DNA of 35,242 nt, taken from NCBI GenBank assembly GCA_945907045.1, contig CAMDSH010000032.1, positions 1-35,242 of the forward strand, given 5' to 3'. Made by a program: the position numbers and the translations under genes. The stretch's first letter is position 1, and each line of letters starts with the position of its first letter. This stretch comes from Rhizobium sp. Q54. GTDB taxonomy: Bacteria > Pseudomonadota > Alphaproteobacteria > Rhizobiales > Xanthobacteraceae. Below, one piece after another: positions 24,181 through 33,916 of this stretch. Below the pieces are notes generated by a model that was given only the letters and a program-made list of their open reading frames with translations, searched no databases and was not told the DNA's origin.

Positions 24181-24302
24181 TCCCTCCCTGCAAGGGGAGG
24201 GTCGGACCACTTACGTGGTCCGGGGTGGGGTCATTTTAAAGGCCTGTGACAGACCCCCACCCGGCTCGCTTCGCTCGCCGACCTCTCCCTTGCAGGAGGA
24301 GG
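24181..24302. repeat. Composite palindromic repeat (RIME-like) between rplO and secY
   Basis: The left arm (from 24181) and the right arm (to 24302) are inverted copies of one unit: each has a CTGCAAGG core beside a GGGAG/AGGTCGG segment, and GGGGTGGGGTC (24222-24232) faces GACCCCCACCC (24252-24262). Within the left arm CGGACCAC (24203-24210) and GTGGTCCG (24215-24222) form a perfect 8-bp stem. Such two-palindrome units are familiar between genes in rhizobia. It fills most of the rplO-secY gap. Confidence 0.75.
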
Positions 24303-24319
24303 TATAAAATAGAGCAGGA

Positions 24320-24922
24320 TCACTCTGCGCTTTTGCTCTCGGTCTTTCCGCCTTCGGCGGGCTTGTCGGCTTTCGCCTTGCCGGGCTTCGGACCCTTGGC
24401 GGCTTCAAGCGCCATGCGCTTGTTCTTGCCGCGCGGCTCGTCGTCGGAGACTTCCTTGGCGGGGGCAAGAATTTTCACCGAACCGCCGGCCTTCTCCACC
24501 GCCGCGATGGCGGACTTGGAAGCAAGCCAGACCTGAAATTCGACCTTGGCCTTGAACTCACCCTCGCCGAGCAGCTTCACGCCGGCCTTGGCGCGGCGCA
24601 TGAGGCCGGCTTTCACCATCGCCGCGACATCGACCGGCGACTTGCCGTCGAGCTGACCGGCGTCGATCGCCTTCTGCACCTTGCCGAGATTGATCTCGTT
24701 AAGGCGCAACTGGAACGAAGTGTTGCGGAAACCGCGCTTGGGCAAGCGGCGATGCAGCGGCATCTGGCCGCCTTCGAAACCCTTGATTCGCACGCCCGAG
24801 CGCGCGGTCTGGCCCTTGCCGCCGCGGCCGCCGGTCTTGCCCTTGCCCGAGCCGATGCCGCGCCCGATGCGGGTGCGCTGCTGGCGGGAGCCGGGATTGT
24901 CGCGGATTTCATGAAGCTTCAT
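24320..24922 (-). CDS. rplO: 50S ribosomal protein L15 with extended C-terminus
   Basis: An assembly protein of the 50S subunit that threads into 23S rRNA. It starts [38 protein letters not shown], the glycine-rich arm typical of L15, followed by [18 protein letters not shown] and the globular end ([21 protein letters not shown]). Residues from about 156 to 200 are extra: a charged, low-complexity tail ([20 protein letters not shown] and on), against a usual total near 150-160. AAGGA precedes the ATG. A palindromic repeat lies between it and secY. Confidence 0.97.
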   Translation of the reverse strand: MKLHEIRDNPGSRQQRTRIGRGIGSGKGKTGGRGGKGQTARSGVRIKGFEGGQMPLHRRLPKRGFRNTSFQLRLNEINLGKVQKAIDAGQLDGKSPVDVAAMVKAGLMRRAKAGVKLLGEGEFKAKVEFQVWLASKSAIAAVEKAGGSVKILAPAKEVSDDEPRGKNKRMALEAAKGPKPGKAKADKPAEGGKTESKSAE

Positions 24923-24943
24923 GGCCGTGTCCTTGCCTAAATC

Positions 24944-25138
24944 TTACTTGCCGTCGACCACGCGCACGAGATGCCGCACCTTGACGATCATGCCGCGCGT
25001 CATCGGCGTGTCGGGGAGATCTTTCACCCGGCCGATCTTGTTAAGCCCGAGCCCGATCAGCGTTTCGCGCTGCGTGTGATCGCGGCGCAGCGGGCTGCCG
25101 ATCTGCTGAAGCTTGAGGGTCTTTGTTGCTTTCGCCAT
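24944..25138 (-). CDS. rpmD: 50S ribosomal protein L30
   Basis: A 64-residue bacterial-type L30 starting [19 protein letters not shown], followed by [23 protein letters not shown] and [16 protein letters not shown]. The ATG at 25138 is used because the family starts there; five codons of open frame lie upstream. It sits 11 bases after rpsE and 21 before rplO in the standard spc order. Confidence 0.97.
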   Translation of the reverse strand: MAKATKTLKLQQIGSPLRRDHTQRETLIGLGLNKIGRVKDLPDTPMTRGMIVKVRHLVRVVDGK

Positions 25139-25149
25139 GGCGTTCACTC

Positions 25150-25698
25150 TCAATCGCCGGCCGGCTCGCCGTCGCCTTCGCGGCGGCGCGACTGCAGGGT
25201 CGAGACCTTCAAATTGCGGCGCGCCGCGACCGAGCGCGGCGAGTCCTGGTGCTTGAGCGCATCGAACGTCGCGCGCACCATGTTGTACGGGTTGGACGTG
25301 CCGAGCGATTTCGCCACCACGTCCTGCATGCCGAGCGTTTCGAACACAGCGCGCATCGGGCCGCCGGCGATGACGCCGGTTCCCGGAGGCGCCGCGCGCA
25401 GGAACACGCGTCCCGCGCCGTGACGGCCATGCACGTCGTGATGCAGCGTGCGCCCTTCGCGCAGCGGCACGCGAATGAGGCTGCGTTTGGCGGCTTCGGT
25501 CGCTTTCCGGATGGCTTCGGGAACTTCGCGCGCCTTGCCGTGGCCGTATCCGGCGCGGCCTTTCTGATCGCCGACAATGACAAGCGCGGCGAAGGCGAAA
25601 CGCCGGCCGCCCTTCACCACCTTGGCCACACGGTTGATGTGGACAAGCTTGTCGATAAACTCGCTGTCGCGTTCTTCCCGATCGCGTTTATATGCCAT
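25150..25698 (-). CDS. rpsE: 30S ribosomal protein S5
   Basis: A 182-residue protein of the 30S body that lines the mRNA entry and influences decoding accuracy. The double-stranded-RNA-binding N-terminal domain has [32 protein letters not shown] and [17 protein letters not shown]. The C-terminal domain has [21 protein letters not shown] and [18 protein letters not shown]. Length is normal. It is 43 bases after rplR. Confidence 0.98.
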   Translation of the reverse strand: MAYKRDREERDSEFIDKLVHINRVAKVVKGGRRFAFAALVIVGDQKGRAGYGHGKAREVPEAIRKATEAAKRSLIRVPLREGRTLHHDVHGRHGAGRVFLRAAPPGTGVIAGGPMRAVFETLGMQDVVAKSLGTSNPYNMVRATFDALKHQDSPRSVAARRNLKVSTLQSRRREGDGEPAGD

Positions 25699-25741
25699 AT
25701 CGACTTTCCAATCCGTTCGGGCTGTGCCCGCTCATGTCCAC

Positions 25742-26104
25742 TTAGAAGTTAAGTCCGCCCTCACGCGCAGCATCCGCCAGGGCCTTGATGCGGCCGTGGT
25801 AGAGATAGCCGCCGCGGTCGAACACGACGTCCTTGATACCTTTTTCCTTGGCGCGCTCAGCGATCAGCTTGCCGACCGTCTTCGCCGCCGCGATGTCGGC
25901 GCCCTTTTTGCCGTCGCCGCGGATTGTTTTTTCCAGCGTCGAGGCGGCCGCCAGCGTCGCGCCCTTATCGTCGTCGATCAACTGCACGTAGATGTGCTTG
26001 CCGGAGCGAAACACGGAAAGACGCGCGCGGCCGCGCCCGGCCAGCCGGATCTTGCGGCGGATCGTTGCCGTGCGCCGCGCGGTGCGGTCACTGAGCCTGG
26101 ACAT
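25742..26104 (-). CDS. rplR: 50S ribosomal protein L18
   Basis: A 120-residue 5S rRNA-binding protein. Basic start ([14 protein letters not shown]), then [49 protein letters not shown], and the closing [33 protein letters not shown] is found 6 bases before the ATG. It lies between rplF (42-base gap) and rpsE. Confidence 0.98.
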   Translation of the reverse strand: MSRLSDRTARRTATIRRKIRLAGRGRARLSVFRSGKHIYVQLIDDDKGATLAAASTLEKTIRGDGKKGADIAAAKTVGKLIAERAKEKGIKDVVFDRGGYLYHGRIKALADAAREGGLNF

Positions 26105-26146
26105 AGCGCGCTCCCATCGATTCCACTTGCATGGATTCCGTAGTCA

Positions 26147-26680
26147 TCACTTCTTCTTGCCTTCCTTGCGGAAGATGTATTCGCCGACGTACTTCACGCC
26201 CTTGCCCTTGTAGGGCTCGGGAGCGCGGAAGCCGCGGATTTCCGCCGCCACCTGCCCGACCTTCTGCTTGTCGATGCCGGTGATGGTGATTTCGGTCGGC
26301 TTCGGCGTGACGATCGCGATGCCTTCCGGGATCGAGAACACCACGTCGTGGCTGTAGCCGAGCTGCAGCTGCAAATTCTTGCCCTGCACCGCCGCGCGAT
26401 AGCCGACGCCGGTGATCTCAAGCTTTTCTTCGAAGCCCTTGGTCACGCCGGTGACCAGATTGGCGACCAGCGTGCGCGAGGTGCCCCACAGCGCGCGCGA
26501 GCGGTTGGTCTCGTGACGCGGCACGAGCGTGACGCTGCCCTTGTCCATCGTCACGGCGACATCGTCATGTACGACGACCTGCAGCGCGCCCTTCGGGCCT
26601 TTTACCTTGACGGTTTGGCCTTCCACGTTGGCGGTGACGCCGGACGGAACGGGAACCGGTTTTTTGCCGATGCGTGACAT
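26147..26680 (-). CDS. rplF: 50S ribosomal protein L6
   Basis: A 177-residue protein near the factor-binding site by the sarcin-ricin loop. It starts [15 protein letters not shown], then [11 protein letters not shown], and ends with the duplicated domain holding [61 protein letters not shown]. The ATG at 26680 shares its A with the rpsH stop (TGATG), giving translational coupling. The in-frame extension upstream lies inside rpsH. Confidence 0.98.
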   Translation of the reverse strand: MSRIGKKPVPVPSGVTANVEGQTVKVKGPKGALQVVVHDDVAVTMDKGSVTLVPRHETNRSRALWGTSRTLVANLVTGVTKGFEEKLEITGVGYRAAVQGKNLQLQLGYSHDVVFSIPEGIAIVTPKPTEITITGIDKQKVGQVAAEIRGFRAPEPYKGKGVKYVGEYIFRKEGKKK

Positions 26681-27078
26681 CAGAACACCGTACAAATGAT
26701 TTCGCCGCCGACATTGGCGTCGCGCGCGTCGTGATCGGCCATCACGCCCTTCGGCGTCGAGAGGATCGCAACGCCGAGGCCGTTGTTGATGCGCGGCAGC
26801 GCCTTGACCGAGGCATAGACCCGGCGGCCCGGCTTCGATACGCGGGAAATCTCGCGGATCACCGGCTCGCCTTCGTAATATTTCAGCTCGATCTCAAGCT
26901 CGTTGCGCCCCGAGGCATGCGCCACGCTGGCGTAGTCGCGGATATAGCCTTCGGTCTTGAGCACTTCGAGCACGCGCTCGCGCAACCGCGAGCCCGGCAT
27001 CGAAACTTTCGGCTTGCTGCGCATCTGCGCGTTGCGGATGCGGGTGATCATGTCACCGATTGGATCGTTCACGGCCAT
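26680..27078 (-). CDS. rpsH: 30S ribosomal protein S8
   Basis: A 132-residue primary binder of the central domain of 16S rRNA; in E. coli it also represses the spc operon. Seen are [61 protein letters not shown], and [41 protein letters not shown] precedes the ATG. It follows rpsN by 13 bases, and its stop overlaps rplF. Confidence 0.98.
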   Translation of the reverse strand: MAVNDPIGDMITRIRNAQMRSKPKVSMPGSRLRERVLEVLKTEGYIRDYASVAHASGRNELEIELKYYEGEPVIREISRVSKPGRRVYASVKALPRINNGLGVAILSTPKGVMADHDARDANVGGEIICTVF

Positions 27079-27091
27079 TGTGCGATCCCCC

Positions 27092-27397
27092 TTACCAGCT
27101 CGACTTCACGAGGCCGGGAATCAGGCCCTTATTGCCCAAATCGCGCAGCGCGATACGGCTCAGGCGCTGCTTGCGGTTATAGGCGCGCGGACGCCCCGAG
27201 AGTTCGCAACGGTTGCGAATACGGGTCTTGGAAGAATTGCGCGGCACTTCGGCGAGCTTGAGCGTCGCCGCGAAACGATCTTCCATCGGAAGCTTCTTGT
27301 CGTTCGCGATCGCTTTCAGCCGCGCGCGGCGGCCGGCGAATTTCTTCGCCATCCTCTTGCGCCGGTTATTCTTCTCGATCGAACTCTTCTTCGCCAT
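27092..27397 (-). CDS. rpsN: 30S ribosomal protein S14 (zinc-free, long form)
   Basis: A 101-residue S14 of the 30S head. It begins [19 protein letters not shown] and ends [38 protein letters not shown]. The CxxC pairs of the zinc-binding short form are absent, as expected for the proteobacterial long form. AGGAG is 6 bases before the ATG. It lies 42 bases after rplE. Confidence 0.98.
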   Translation of the reverse strand: MAKKSSIEKNNRRKRMAKKFAGRRARLKAIANDKKLPMEDRFAATLKLAEVPRNSSKTRIRNRCELSGRPRAYNRKQRLSRIALRDLGNKGLIPGLVKSSW

Positions 27398-27439
27398 TCT
27401 ATGCTCCTAGGTTTCCGCGTTTGAGGAAGCTTTCGCCCC

Positions 27440-28081
27440 TCACTGCCGGAACGGGAAGTTGAATGCGGTAAGCAGCGCGCGCGCTTCATCGTCGGTGCGC
27501 GCACTGGTGCATACGGTGATATCGAGGCCCCAGACATCGGTTGTCTTGTCGAAGTCGATTTCGGGGAACACGATGTGTTCTTTGATGCCGAGGCTGAAAT
27601 TGCCGCGGCCGTCGAAGCTCTTCGGATTGAGACCGCGGAAATCGCGCACGCGCGGCAGCGCGATGGTGATCAGGCGATCGATGAAATCGTACATGCGCGA
27701 CTTGCGCAGCGTGACCTTGCAGCCGATGGCCTGCCCGTCGCGCAGCTTGTAGGTGGCGATCGACTTGCGTGAGAGCGTGACGATGGCTTTCTGGCCGGCG
27801 ATCATGGAAAGATCAGCCGCGGCGGAGTCGACCTTCTTGCGGTCGGCAACGCCTTCGCCGACCCCCATGTTGAGCACCACTTTGGTGATCACGGGCACCT
27901 GCATCACGTTCTTGTAGCCGAACTGCTTGGTCAGCTCGGGGCGCACGACTTCATCGAAATGCGTTCGCAGGCGCGACGTATAAGGCGCGCTCGGCGCCTT
28001 TGGCGCTTTCGGTTGCGAAGATTTCGGCGCCGGCGGCTTTTGCCCGCCCTTCGGCGCCTGGGTGCTCTGCGTTTCAGCCAT
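27440..28081 (-). CDS. rplE: 50S ribosomal protein L5 with N-terminal extension
   Basis: A 213-residue protein that binds 5S rRNA and touches the P-site tRNA and S13. The core runs from about residue 34 ([44 protein letters not shown]) to the end ([22 protein letters not shown] C-terminus). In front lie about 33 extra residues rich in Pro, Lys, Gln and Ala, so the total exceeds the usual 180-185. The ATG at 28081 was chosen because it lies at the rplX overlap; three codons upstream there is another ATG. No internal start with a good ribosome site was seen, so the extension appears genuine. It overlaps rplX by 8 bases. Confidence 0.96.
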   Translation of the reverse strand: MAETQSTQAPKGGQKPPAPKSSQPKAPKAPSAPYTSRLRTHFDEVVRPELTKQFGYKNVMQVPVITKVVLNMGVGEGVADRKKVDSAAADLSMIAGQKAIVTLSRKSIATYKLRDGQAIGCKVTLRKSRMYDFIDRLITIALPRVRDFRGLNPKSFDGRGNFSLGIKEHIVFPEIDFDKTTDVWGLDITVCTSARTDDEARALLTAFNFPFRQ

Positions 28082-28400
28082 CGATCTCAACTCCCGAACG
28101 CTTGGCTACGCGCACCTTCTTGCGCGCGTCGCCCTCGCCCACAAATTTGAACCCGACTCGCGTCGGCTTGCCGTCCTTCGGATCGGCAATCGCCAGATTG
28201 GAAAGATGGATCGTCCCCTCTTTCGAGATGATCCCGCCTTCCTGCTGCGGCGTCTGTTTCTGGTGGCGCTTGACCATGTTGATGCCGCGCACCAGCGCGC
28301 GCTCTGCTGCGGGGCGCACTTCCAGCACTTCGCCGGTGCGGCCGCGGTCGCGGCCCGACAGCACGACGACCTTGTCGCCTTTGCGGATTTTCGCGGCCAT
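28074..28400 (-). CDS. rplX: 50S ribosomal protein L24
   Basis: A 108-residue assembly initiator of the 50S subunit. It starts [26 protein letters not shown] (KOW motif), then [38 protein letters not shown], and TRVGFKFV. The start at 28400 is preceded by GGAGGT and overlaps the rplN stop (TAATG); the longer open frame upstream is within rplN. It overlaps rplE by 8 bases. Confidence 0.98.
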   Translation of the reverse strand: MAAKIRKGDKVVVLSGRDRGRTGEVLEVRPAAERALVRGINMVKRHQKQTPQQEGGIISKEGTIHLSNLAIADPKDGKPTRVGFKFVGEGDARKKVRVAKRSGVEIDG

Positions 28401-28768
28401 TACAGCACCTCCGGCGCGAGCGAGAGGATCTTCATGTGATTCTTGGCGCGCAGCTCGCGCGGCACGGGCCCGAAGATGCGGGTGCCGACCGGCTCCATCT
28501 GCGGCGTGATCAGCACGGCGGCGTTGCGGTCGAAACGGATGACGGAACCGTCGATGCGCTTGATGTCCTTGCGGATGCGCACGACGACGGCCTTCATCAC
28601 TTCGCCCTTCTTCACGCGCCCGCGCGGAATGGCTTCCTTCACCGACACGACGATGACGTCGCCGATGGTCGCGTATTTGCGTTTCGAGCCGCCCAGCACC
28701 TTGATGCACATGACACGGCGCGCGCCGGAATTGTCCGCCACGTCGAGGTTGGTCTGCATCTGAATCAT
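28400..28768 (-). CDS. rplN: 50S ribosomal protein L14
   Basis: A 122-residue protein at the subunit interface. It has [50 protein letters not shown], then [25 protein letters not shown] and [28 protein letters not shown], all as expected. Length is standard. It lies 34 bases after rpsQ, and its stop overlaps the rplX start. Confidence 0.98.
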   Translation of the reverse strand: MIQMQTNLDVADNSGARRVMCIKVLGGSKRKYATIGDVIVVSVKEAIPRGRVKKGEVMKAVVVRIRKDIKRIDGSVIRFDRNAAVLITPQMEPVGTRIFGPVPRELRAKNHMKILSLAPEVL

Positions 28769-28802
28769 GATGCCGCCCCCGTTTTGCTAATGCGCAGTCC
28801 GT

Positions 28803-29054
28803 TCATTGTACTTTCTTCTTCTTTTCGCCCCGGGCCACCGCCCAGCGCTTCAACTTCGAAATCGGCTTGTGTTCCTGGATCCACACCATGTCACCGATGG
28901 AGAACTCGTTCTTCTCGTCGTGCGCGTGGTATTTCTTCGACCGCCGCACCGTCTTTTTCATAATAGGATGGGTGAACCGCCGCTCGACGCGAACGATGAC
29001 AGTCTTGTCCTGCTTGTCGCTCACCACGACGCCCTGGAGCGTACGTTTCGGCAT
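28803..29054 (-). CDS. rpsQ: 30S ribosomal protein S17
   Basis: An 83-residue primary binder of the 5' domain of 16S rRNA. Starts [47 protein letters not shown] and continues [22 protein letters not shown] short basic end ([10 protein letters not shown]) closes it. A GGGGT run precedes the ATG. It lies 12 bases after rpmC. Confidence 0.98.
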   Translation of the reverse strand: MPKRTLQGVVVSDKQDKTVIVRVERRFTHPIMKKTVRRSKKYHAHDEKNEFSIGDMVWIQEHKPISKLKRWAVARGEKKKKVQ

Positions 29055-29066
29055 CTCGGGGACCCC

Positions 29067-29459
29067 TTACTTCGACTTTGCCTTCGCGCCGGTCTTACGG
29101 CTGGCGGTGGCTTTGGATTTTGCGGATTTCGGTTTATTGCGTTTCGGCTCCGCGGATTTCGGTTTGGCGGTTTTCGGCTTCTTCTCCGCCTTCGGCTTCG
29201 GCTCGGCTGCGGGCTTTGCTCGCGGCTTCGCTTTCGCTTGAGTCTGGGGCTGCCCGGCAGGCATCGGCATGCCGGCGCGCTTTTGCGCGGCGATAGTCTT
29301 CATGCGCGCGATGTCGCGGCGAACCGCGCGCACGCGCGAGGTGTTCTCGAGCTGGCCGGTTGCGCGCTGGAAGCGCAAATTGAACTGCTCTTTCTTGAGC
29401 TTGAGCACTTCGTCGTCGAGCTGATCGACGGTCATCGCTCTGGCGTCTGCGGTTTTCAT
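29067..29459 (-). CDS. rpmC: 50S ribosomal protein L29 with a long basic C-terminal tail
   Basis: L29 sits beside L23 at the polypeptide exit. The core (residues 1 to about 64) is typical: [56 protein letters not shown]. The remaining 66 residues form a Lys/Ala/Pro-rich low-complexity tail ([20 protein letters not shown] and on), doubling the normal length of about 65-70. The ATG at 29459 has GGAG 8 bases upstream; an ATG two codons earlier (29465) overlaps the rplP stop (TGATG) but is too close to that site. Confidence 0.96.
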   Translation of the reverse strand: MKTADARAMTVDQLDDEVLKLKKEQFNLRFQRATGQLENTSRVRAVRRDIARMKTIAAQKRAGMPMPAGQPQTQAKAKPRAKPAAEPKPKAEKKPKTAKPKSAEPKRNKPKSAKSKATASRKTGAKAKSK

Positions 29460-29464
29460 GCCCA

Positions 29465-29878
29465 TCACTCCGCGATACGCACGATGAAGCGCGTCTTGAC
29501 CGGCAGCTTGGCGGCAGCAAGCGCGAGCGCTTCTTTCGCGAGTTGAACCGGCACGCCGTCGAGCTCGAACAAAATGCGGCCCGGCTTGACGCGGCACACC
29601 CAATATTCCGGCGTGCCCTTGCCTTTGCCCATTCGAATTTCGATCGGCTTCTTCGACACCGGCACGTCCGGATAAACGCGAATCCACACGCGGCCCATTC
29701 GCTTCATGTGGCGAGTGAGCGCGCGGCGCGCGGCTTCGATCTGGCGCGCGGTGACGCGATCCGGCTCAAGCGCCTTGAGCCCGTATTCACCGAACACGAG
29801 GGTGTTGCCGCTCGTGGCGATGCCGTGGATGCGGCCCTTGTGCGCCTTGCGGAACTTGGTGCGGCTCGGTTGCAACAT
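29465..29878 (-). CDS. rplP: 50S ribosomal protein L16
   Basis: A 137-residue protein near the A site that helps place the aminoacyl-tRNA. It starts [21 protein letters not shown], then [60 protein letters not shown], and [12 protein letters not shown]. Length is standard. It lies 32 bases after rpsC; no strong Shine-Dalgarno is seen. Confidence 0.98.
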   Translation of the reverse strand: MLQPSRTKFRKAHKGRIHGIATSGNTLVFGEYGLKALEPDRVTARQIEAARRALTRHMKRMGRVWIRVYPDVPVSKKPIEIRMGKGKGTPEYWVCRVKPGRILFELDGVPVQLAKEALALAAAKLPVKTRFIVRIAE

Positions 29879-29910
29879 GATTAAGTGCTCTTGCTTCTAT
29901 CTTCGTTCGA

Positions 29911-30609
29911 TTAAGCGGCGTCGCGGCGCGGGCGGCCCTGGTCGCCTTCGGCCAGCTTCTTGTCCTGCGCCATCGGATCGTGTTCGAGGATTTCGCCCTT
30001 GAAGATCCAGACCTTCACGCCGCAGGTGCCGTAAGTCGTGAACGCGGTCGCGACGCCATAGTCGACGTCGGCGCGCAGCGTATGCAGCGGCACGCGCCCT
30101 TCGCGATACCATTCCATGCGCGCGATTTCGGCGCCGCCGAGACGGCCCGAGCAATTGATGCGGATGCCTTCGGCGCCAAGACGCATGGCCGACTGCACGG
30201 CGCGCTTCATGGCCCTGCGGAAAGCGACGCGGCGCTCAAGCTGCTGCGCGATCGATTCCGCGACCAGCTGCGCGTCGAGTTCCGGCTTGCGGATTTCGAC
30301 GATGTTGATGACGACGTCGCTGTCGGTCATCTTGGCGACGACCTTGCGCAATTTTTCGATGTCGGCGCCCTTCTTGCCGATCACGACGCCGGGACGCGCC
30401 GAATGGATCGTCACGCGGCACTTCTTGTGCGGGCGCTCGATCACGATCTTCGACACCGCGGCCTGCTTGAGCTGCTTGAGCAACTCGGCGCGGATCTTGA
30501 TGTCTTCATGCAACAGGGTGCCGTATTCGCTCTTGCCGGCGTACCAGCGCGAATCCCAGGTCCGATTGATGCCGAGCCGCAGCCCGATCGGATTGACCTT
30601 TTGACCCAT
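29911..30609 (-). CDS. rpsC: 30S ribosomal protein S3
   Basis: A 232-residue protein at the mRNA entry pore. It starts [24 protein letters not shown], contains the KH domain with [14 protein letters not shown] (GxxG loop near 78-81), and the C-terminal domain [40 protein letters not shown] basic end ([12 protein letters not shown]) follows. AGGAG precedes the ATG. It sits 16 bases after rplV. Confidence 0.98.
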   Translation of the reverse strand: MGQKVNPIGLRLGINRTWDSRWYAGKSEYGTLLHEDIKIRAELLKQLKQAAVSKIVIERPHKKCRVTIHSARPGVVIGKKGADIEKLRKVVAKMTDSDVVINIVEIRKPELDAQLVAESIAQQLERRVAFRRAMKRAVQSAMRLGAEGIRINCSGRLGGAEIARMEWYREGRVPLHTLRADVDYGVATAFTTYGTCGVKVWIFKGEILEHDPMAQDKKLAEGDQGRPRRDAA

Positions 30610-30625
30610 CGACTATCTCCTCACA

Positions 30626-31012
30626 TCAAGCTTTCGCCTCGGCCTCAACCTCGCGAACGACGATGGTCAAGTGCGAGAACGGCTTGAAAATTCGGCCGAC
30701 TTTGCCGCGGCCGCGCGGTGTGAAACGTTTGATCACCAGCGCCTTGCCGACGGTGGCTTCGGCGACGACGAGTTCGTCGACGTCGAGTTCATGATTGTTC
30801 TCGGCGTTGGCGATCGCAGACTCCAGGCACTTGCGCACATCCTTGGCGATGCGCTTGCGCGAAAATTCGAGGTCGGCGAGCGCGCTCGCCACCTTCTTGC
30901 CGCGGATAAGCTGCGCGACGAGGTTGAGCTTTTGCGGGCTCACCCGAAGCATCCGGGCGACCGCCTTGGCCTCGTTGTCAGGCAGATCTCTTTCGCGTGC
31001 GCTTTTACCCAT
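30626..31012 (-). CDS. rplV: 50S ribosomal protein L22
   Basis: A 128-residue protein whose beta-hairpin lines the exit-tunnel constriction. Seen are [61 protein letters not shown] and the hairpin region [25 protein letters not shown]. About 12 residues before the core ([12 protein letters not shown]) are a family-typical short extension in alphaproteobacteria. It lies 18 bases after rpsS. Confidence 0.98.
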   Translation of the reverse strand: MGKSARERDLPDNEAKAVARMLRVSPQKLNLVAQLIRGKKVASALADLEFSRKRIAKDVRKCLESAIANAENNHELDVDELVVAEATVGKALVIKRFTPRGRGKVGRIFKPFSHLTIVVREVEAEAKA

Positions 31013-31030
31013 GACGTAATCTCTTGACCC

Positions 31031-31357
31031 TTAACTTGCCGCCGCGGCGGGCGCCGTAGCAGGCGCGGATTCACCCCCGCTTGAGCGCTTGGCTTTGCGG
31101 TCGGATGAATGTCCGTAGAAGGTGCGCGTCGGCGAGAACTCGCCGAACTTGTGACCGACCATTTCCTCGGTCACCATCACCGGAATGTGCTTCTGCCCGT
31201 TGTAGACGCCGAAATTGAGCCCGACGAACTGCGGCAAAATGGTCGAGCGGCGGCTCCAGATCTTGATCATTTCGTGCCGGCCCGAGGAACGCGCTGCCTG
31301 CGCCTTCTTCAGGAGATAGCCGTCCACAAACGGACCCTTCCAGACTGAACGCGTCAT
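31031..31357 (-). CDS. rpsS: 30S ribosomal protein S19 with short C-terminal extension
   Basis: A 108-residue protein of the 30S head that pairs with S13. Starts [19 protein letters not shown], then [63 protein letters not shown]. The last 16 or so residues ([17 protein letters not shown]) are extra compared with the usual 92. The ATG at 31357 was chosen by family start; upstream in-frame codons lie in the rplB gap. It lies 10 bases after rplB. Confidence 0.97.
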   Translation of the reverse strand: MTRSVWKGPFVDGYLLKKAQAARSSGRHEMIKIWSRRSTILPQFVGLNFGVYNGQKHIPVMVTEEMVGHKFGEFSPTRTFYGHSSDRKAKRSSGGESAPATAPAAAAS

Positions 31358-31367
31358 GCTGCTCGTC

Positions 31368-32198
31368 CTACTTCTGCTTCTTCCGCTCGTGGCGGTTGGC
31401 AATGATGAATTTCTTCGTGCGCTTGTTCTTGCGGGTCTTCTTGCCCTTGGTCGGGAAGCCCCACGGCGTCGTCCAGTGTCCGCCGCCGTTGGTGCGTCCG
31501 CCGTGCGGATGATCGACCGGGTTCATCGAGATGCCGCGGTTGTGCGGGCGGAAACCCAGCCAGCGCTGACGGCCGGCCTTGGCGATGGTGATGTTCATGT
31601 TGTCGGGGTTCGACACCGCGCCGATGGTCGCCATGCAGCGGCCATGCACGAGGCGCTGCTCGGTCGAGCTCAGGCGCAGGATGACGTAATCCTGGTCGCG
31701 GCCGACGATCTGCGCGTAAGAGCCGGCGGAGCGCGCGATCTGCCCGCCCTTCCCGATCTTGATTTCGATGTTGTGCACGATAGTGCCGACCGGAATGTTG
31801 GCGACCGGCATCGCGTTGCCCGGCTTCACGTCGGCGTTTTCCGACGAGATCACGGAATCGCCGGGGCCCAGGCGCTGCGGCGCCAGAATGTAGGAGAGTT
31901 CGCCGTCGTCGTATTTGATCAGCGCGATGAAAGCCGTGCGGTTCGGATCGTATTCGATGCGCTCGACCTTCGCGGCGACATCGAGCTTGGCGCGCCGGAA
32001 GTCGACCTTGCGATAAGCCTGCTTGTGCCCGCCGCCGCGGAAACGCACGGTGGTACGGCCATTGTTGTTGCGCCCGCCGGTCGACTTCGCGCCGGTGGTG
32101 AGCGCCTTGACCGGCTCGCCCTTGTAGAGCGCGGAGCGGTCGACGATCACGAGCTGACGCTGGCTCGGCGTGGTCGGATTATATGATTTAAGTGCCAT
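31368..32198 (-). CDS. rplB: 50S ribosomal protein L2
   Basis: A 276-residue protein next to the peptidyl-transferase centre. It starts [22 protein letters not shown], then [27 protein letters not shown], and the C-terminal [36 protein letters not shown], which contains the conserved His of the NPVDHPHGG loop. It ends with a basic [18 protein letters not shown] precedes the ATG; the gap to rplW is 10 bases. Confidence 0.98.
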   Translation of the reverse strand: MALKSYNPTTPSQRQLVIVDRSALYKGEPVKALTTGAKSTGGRNNNGRTTVRFRGGGHKQAYRKVDFRRAKLDVAAKVERIEYDPNRTAFIALIKYDDGELSYILAPQRLGPGDSVISSENADVKPGNAMPVANIPVGTIVHNIEIKIGKGGQIARSAGSYAQIVGRDQDYVILRLSSTEQRLVHGRCMATIGAVSNPDNMNITIAKAGRQRWLGFRPHNRGISMNPVDHPHGGRTNGGGHWTTPWGFPTKGKKTRKNKRTKKFIIANRHERKKQK

Positions 32199-32208
32199 GC
32201 GCCGTTCC

Positions 32209-32508
32209 TTACAAACCGGTCGTCACGTCGATCTTGTGACCTTCTTCGAGGGTCACGATCGCGCGCTTGAAATCAGACTGCTGCCCGACCCGGCCCTTGA
32301 ACAATTTGTACTTGCCCATGCGGACGAGCGTGTTGACGCGCAGAACCTTGACGTCGAACAGCTTCTCGACCGCTTCCTTGATCTGCGGCTTGGTGGCGTG
32401 ACTCGCGACCTCGAACACAACCTTGTTGTGCTCGGAGGCGAGCGTCGCCTTTTCCGTGATCACCGGCGAGAGAATGATGTCGTAGTGGCGGGGATCGGTG
32501 GTGGTCAT
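32209..32508 (-). CDS. rplW: 50S ribosomal protein L23
   Basis: A 99-residue protein at the exit tunnel where trigger factor and SRP dock. Sequence: [90 protein letters not shown]. The start at 32508 overlaps the rplD stop (ATGA, 32505-32508); the longer frame runs antisense to nothing but through rplD in another frame. Length is standard. Confidence 0.98.
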   Translation of the reverse strand: MTTTDPRHYDIILSPVITEKATLASEHNKVVFEVASHATKPQIKEAVEKLFDVKVLRVNTLVRMGKYKLFKGRVGQQSDFKRAIVTLEEGHKIDVTTGL

Positions 32509-33125
32509 TTGAACCGCGCCTCCAACGCATCGAGCGCGGCCTTGGTGAGCACGAGTTTCTTGCGCCGCAGGATGTCGTAGACGTTGATGCCCTGCACCGG
32601 CAGCACGTCGATGTTCGGAATGTTGCGCGCGGCCGAGCGGAAGCTGGCTTCCACTTCCGAGCCGTCGATGATCAGCGCATTGGACAGGCCGAGCTTGCCG
32701 AAGTGACTGGCAAGCGCCTTGGTCTTGCCGTCCTTCACGCTCGCCTTGTCGATGACGATGATGCCGCCGTCCTTGGCCTTGGCGGACAAAGCGTGCTTGA
32801 GCGCGAGCGCGCGCACTTTCTTCGGCAGTTCGAGAGCGTGGCTGCGCACGACGGGACCGAACGAACGGCCGCCGCCGCGGAACAGGTTCGCGCTCGCCGC
32901 GCCGTGACGGGCGACGCCGCCGCCCTTCTGGTTGCCGACTTTTTTCTTGGTGCGGTTGATTTCGCTGCGGCCCTTGGCCTTGTGCGTACCGCGTTGACGG
33001 CGCGAGAGCTGCCATTTCACGCAGCGCTGCAGGATGTCGGAGCGCGGCTCAAGACCGAAAATGGCATCCGACAAGCTCACCGAGCCCGCCGCCTTGCCAT
33101 CCAGCGTGGTCATCTTCATTTCCAT
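32505..33125 (-). CDS. rplD: 50S ribosomal protein L4
   Basis: A 206-residue protein with a loop reaching the exit tunnel; in E. coli it also represses the S10 operon. The Arg/Lys/Gly-rich tunnel loop is visible ([45 protein letters not shown]), followed by [17 protein letters not shown] and [19 protein letters not shown] and [24 protein letters not shown]. The ATG at 33125 has GGAGGG 8 bases before it; the rplC stop ends 1 base upstream. Confidence 0.98.
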   Translation of the reverse strand: MEMKMTTLDGKAAGSVSLSDAIFGLEPRSDILQRCVKWQLSRRQRGTHKAKGRSEINRTKKKVGNQKGGGVARHGAASANLFRGGGRSFGPVVRSHALELPKKVRALALKHALSAKAKDGGIIVIDKASVKDGKTKALASHFGKLGLSNALIIDGSEVEASFRSAARNIPNIDVLPVQGINVYDILRRKKLVLTKAALDALEARFK

Positions 33126-33126
33126 G

Positions 33127-33891
33127 TCACGCGCCCTCCGGCTTGGCGGAGGCTTCCGCGGGTGCCGCGGCAGGCGCGGATTGCGCCGGCGCTTCCGCCG
33201 GTTTCGCATCGCCGCCCGCGAGCTTGAACTTGCCGGGCTTCGGCGCTTCCTTCGGCAGGCTGCGCTTGACCGCGTCACGCATGCGGATCCAGCCGCCCTT
33301 GGCGCCGGGAACCGCGCCTTCGACCAGAATGAGGCCGCGCGGCACATCGAGCTTCACAACTTTCAGATTGAGCGTGGTGATGCGGTCGACGCCCATGTGG
33401 CCGGGCATCTTCTTGTTCTTGAAGGTCTTGCCGGGGTCCTGGCGGCCGCCGGTCGAACCAATGGAGCGATGCGAGATTGACACACCGTGCGAGGCGCGCA
33501 ACCCGGCGAAATTCCAGCGCTTCATGCCGCCGGCAAAACCCTTGCCGATCGAAGTGCCGGTGACGTCGACGAACTGGCCGACGACGAAATGATCGGCGGT
33601 GATTTCCGCGCCGACCGGGATCAGCGCATCGTCGCTGACGCGGAATTCCGCGAGCTTGCGCTTGGGCTCGACATTCACCTTCGCCATGTGGCCGCGCTCG
33701 GCCTTGGTCATGCCGGACACCTTGCGCGTGCCGGAGCCGAGCTGCAGCGCGACGTAGCCGTTCTTGTCCTTGCTGCGATGTCCGATCACCTGGCACTGCG
33801 CCAGGCGCAGCACCGTCACCGGCAAATGTTCGCCGGTCTCGGTGAAGAGACGGGTCATTCCGACCTTTTGTGCGATCACACCGGAGCGCAT
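33127..33891 (-). CDS. rplC: 50S ribosomal protein L3 with Ala/Pro-rich tail
   Basis: A 254-residue early assembly protein near the peptidyl-transferase centre. It starts [54 protein letters not shown], then [51 protein letters not shown], and [24 protein letters not shown]. The last 30 or so residues ([20 protein letters not shown] and on) are low-complexity and extra. GAGGAAAG precedes the ATG. Confidence 0.97.
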   Translation of the reverse strand: MRSGVIAQKVGMTRLFTETGEHLPVTVLRLAQCQVIGHRSKDKNGYVALQLGSGTRKVSGMTKAERGHMAKVNVEPKRKLAEFRVSDDALIPVGAEITADHFVVGQFVDVTGTSIGKGFAGGMKRWNFAGLRASHGVSISHRSIGSTGGRQDPGKTFKNKKMPGHMGVDRITTLNLKVVKLDVPRGLILVEGAVPGAKGGWIRMRDAVKRSLPKEAPKPGKFKLAGGDAKPAEAPAQSAPAAAPAEASAKPEGA

Positions 33892-33916
33892 GGTTCTTAC
33901 TTTCCTCGTCTCTTGC

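Noticed and set aside
22875..24239. A 454-codon open frame on the plus strand opposite secY, and similar long frames opposite pccB (3742-4725), rpoA (19933-21045) and rluC (13000-14202)
   Set aside because: These mirror well-supported genes, their products are Arg/His/Asp-rich without domains, and such open antisense frames are expected in high-GC DNA.
28074..28709. Longer open frame upstream of rplX suggesting a 211-residue protein
   Set aside because: The first half is rplN read in another frame; L24 begins at 28400 with GGAGGT and the family start.
32209..33015. Longer open frame giving an N-terminal extension on L23
   Set aside because: The added part is rplD out of frame; L23 begins at 32508 with an ATGA overlap.
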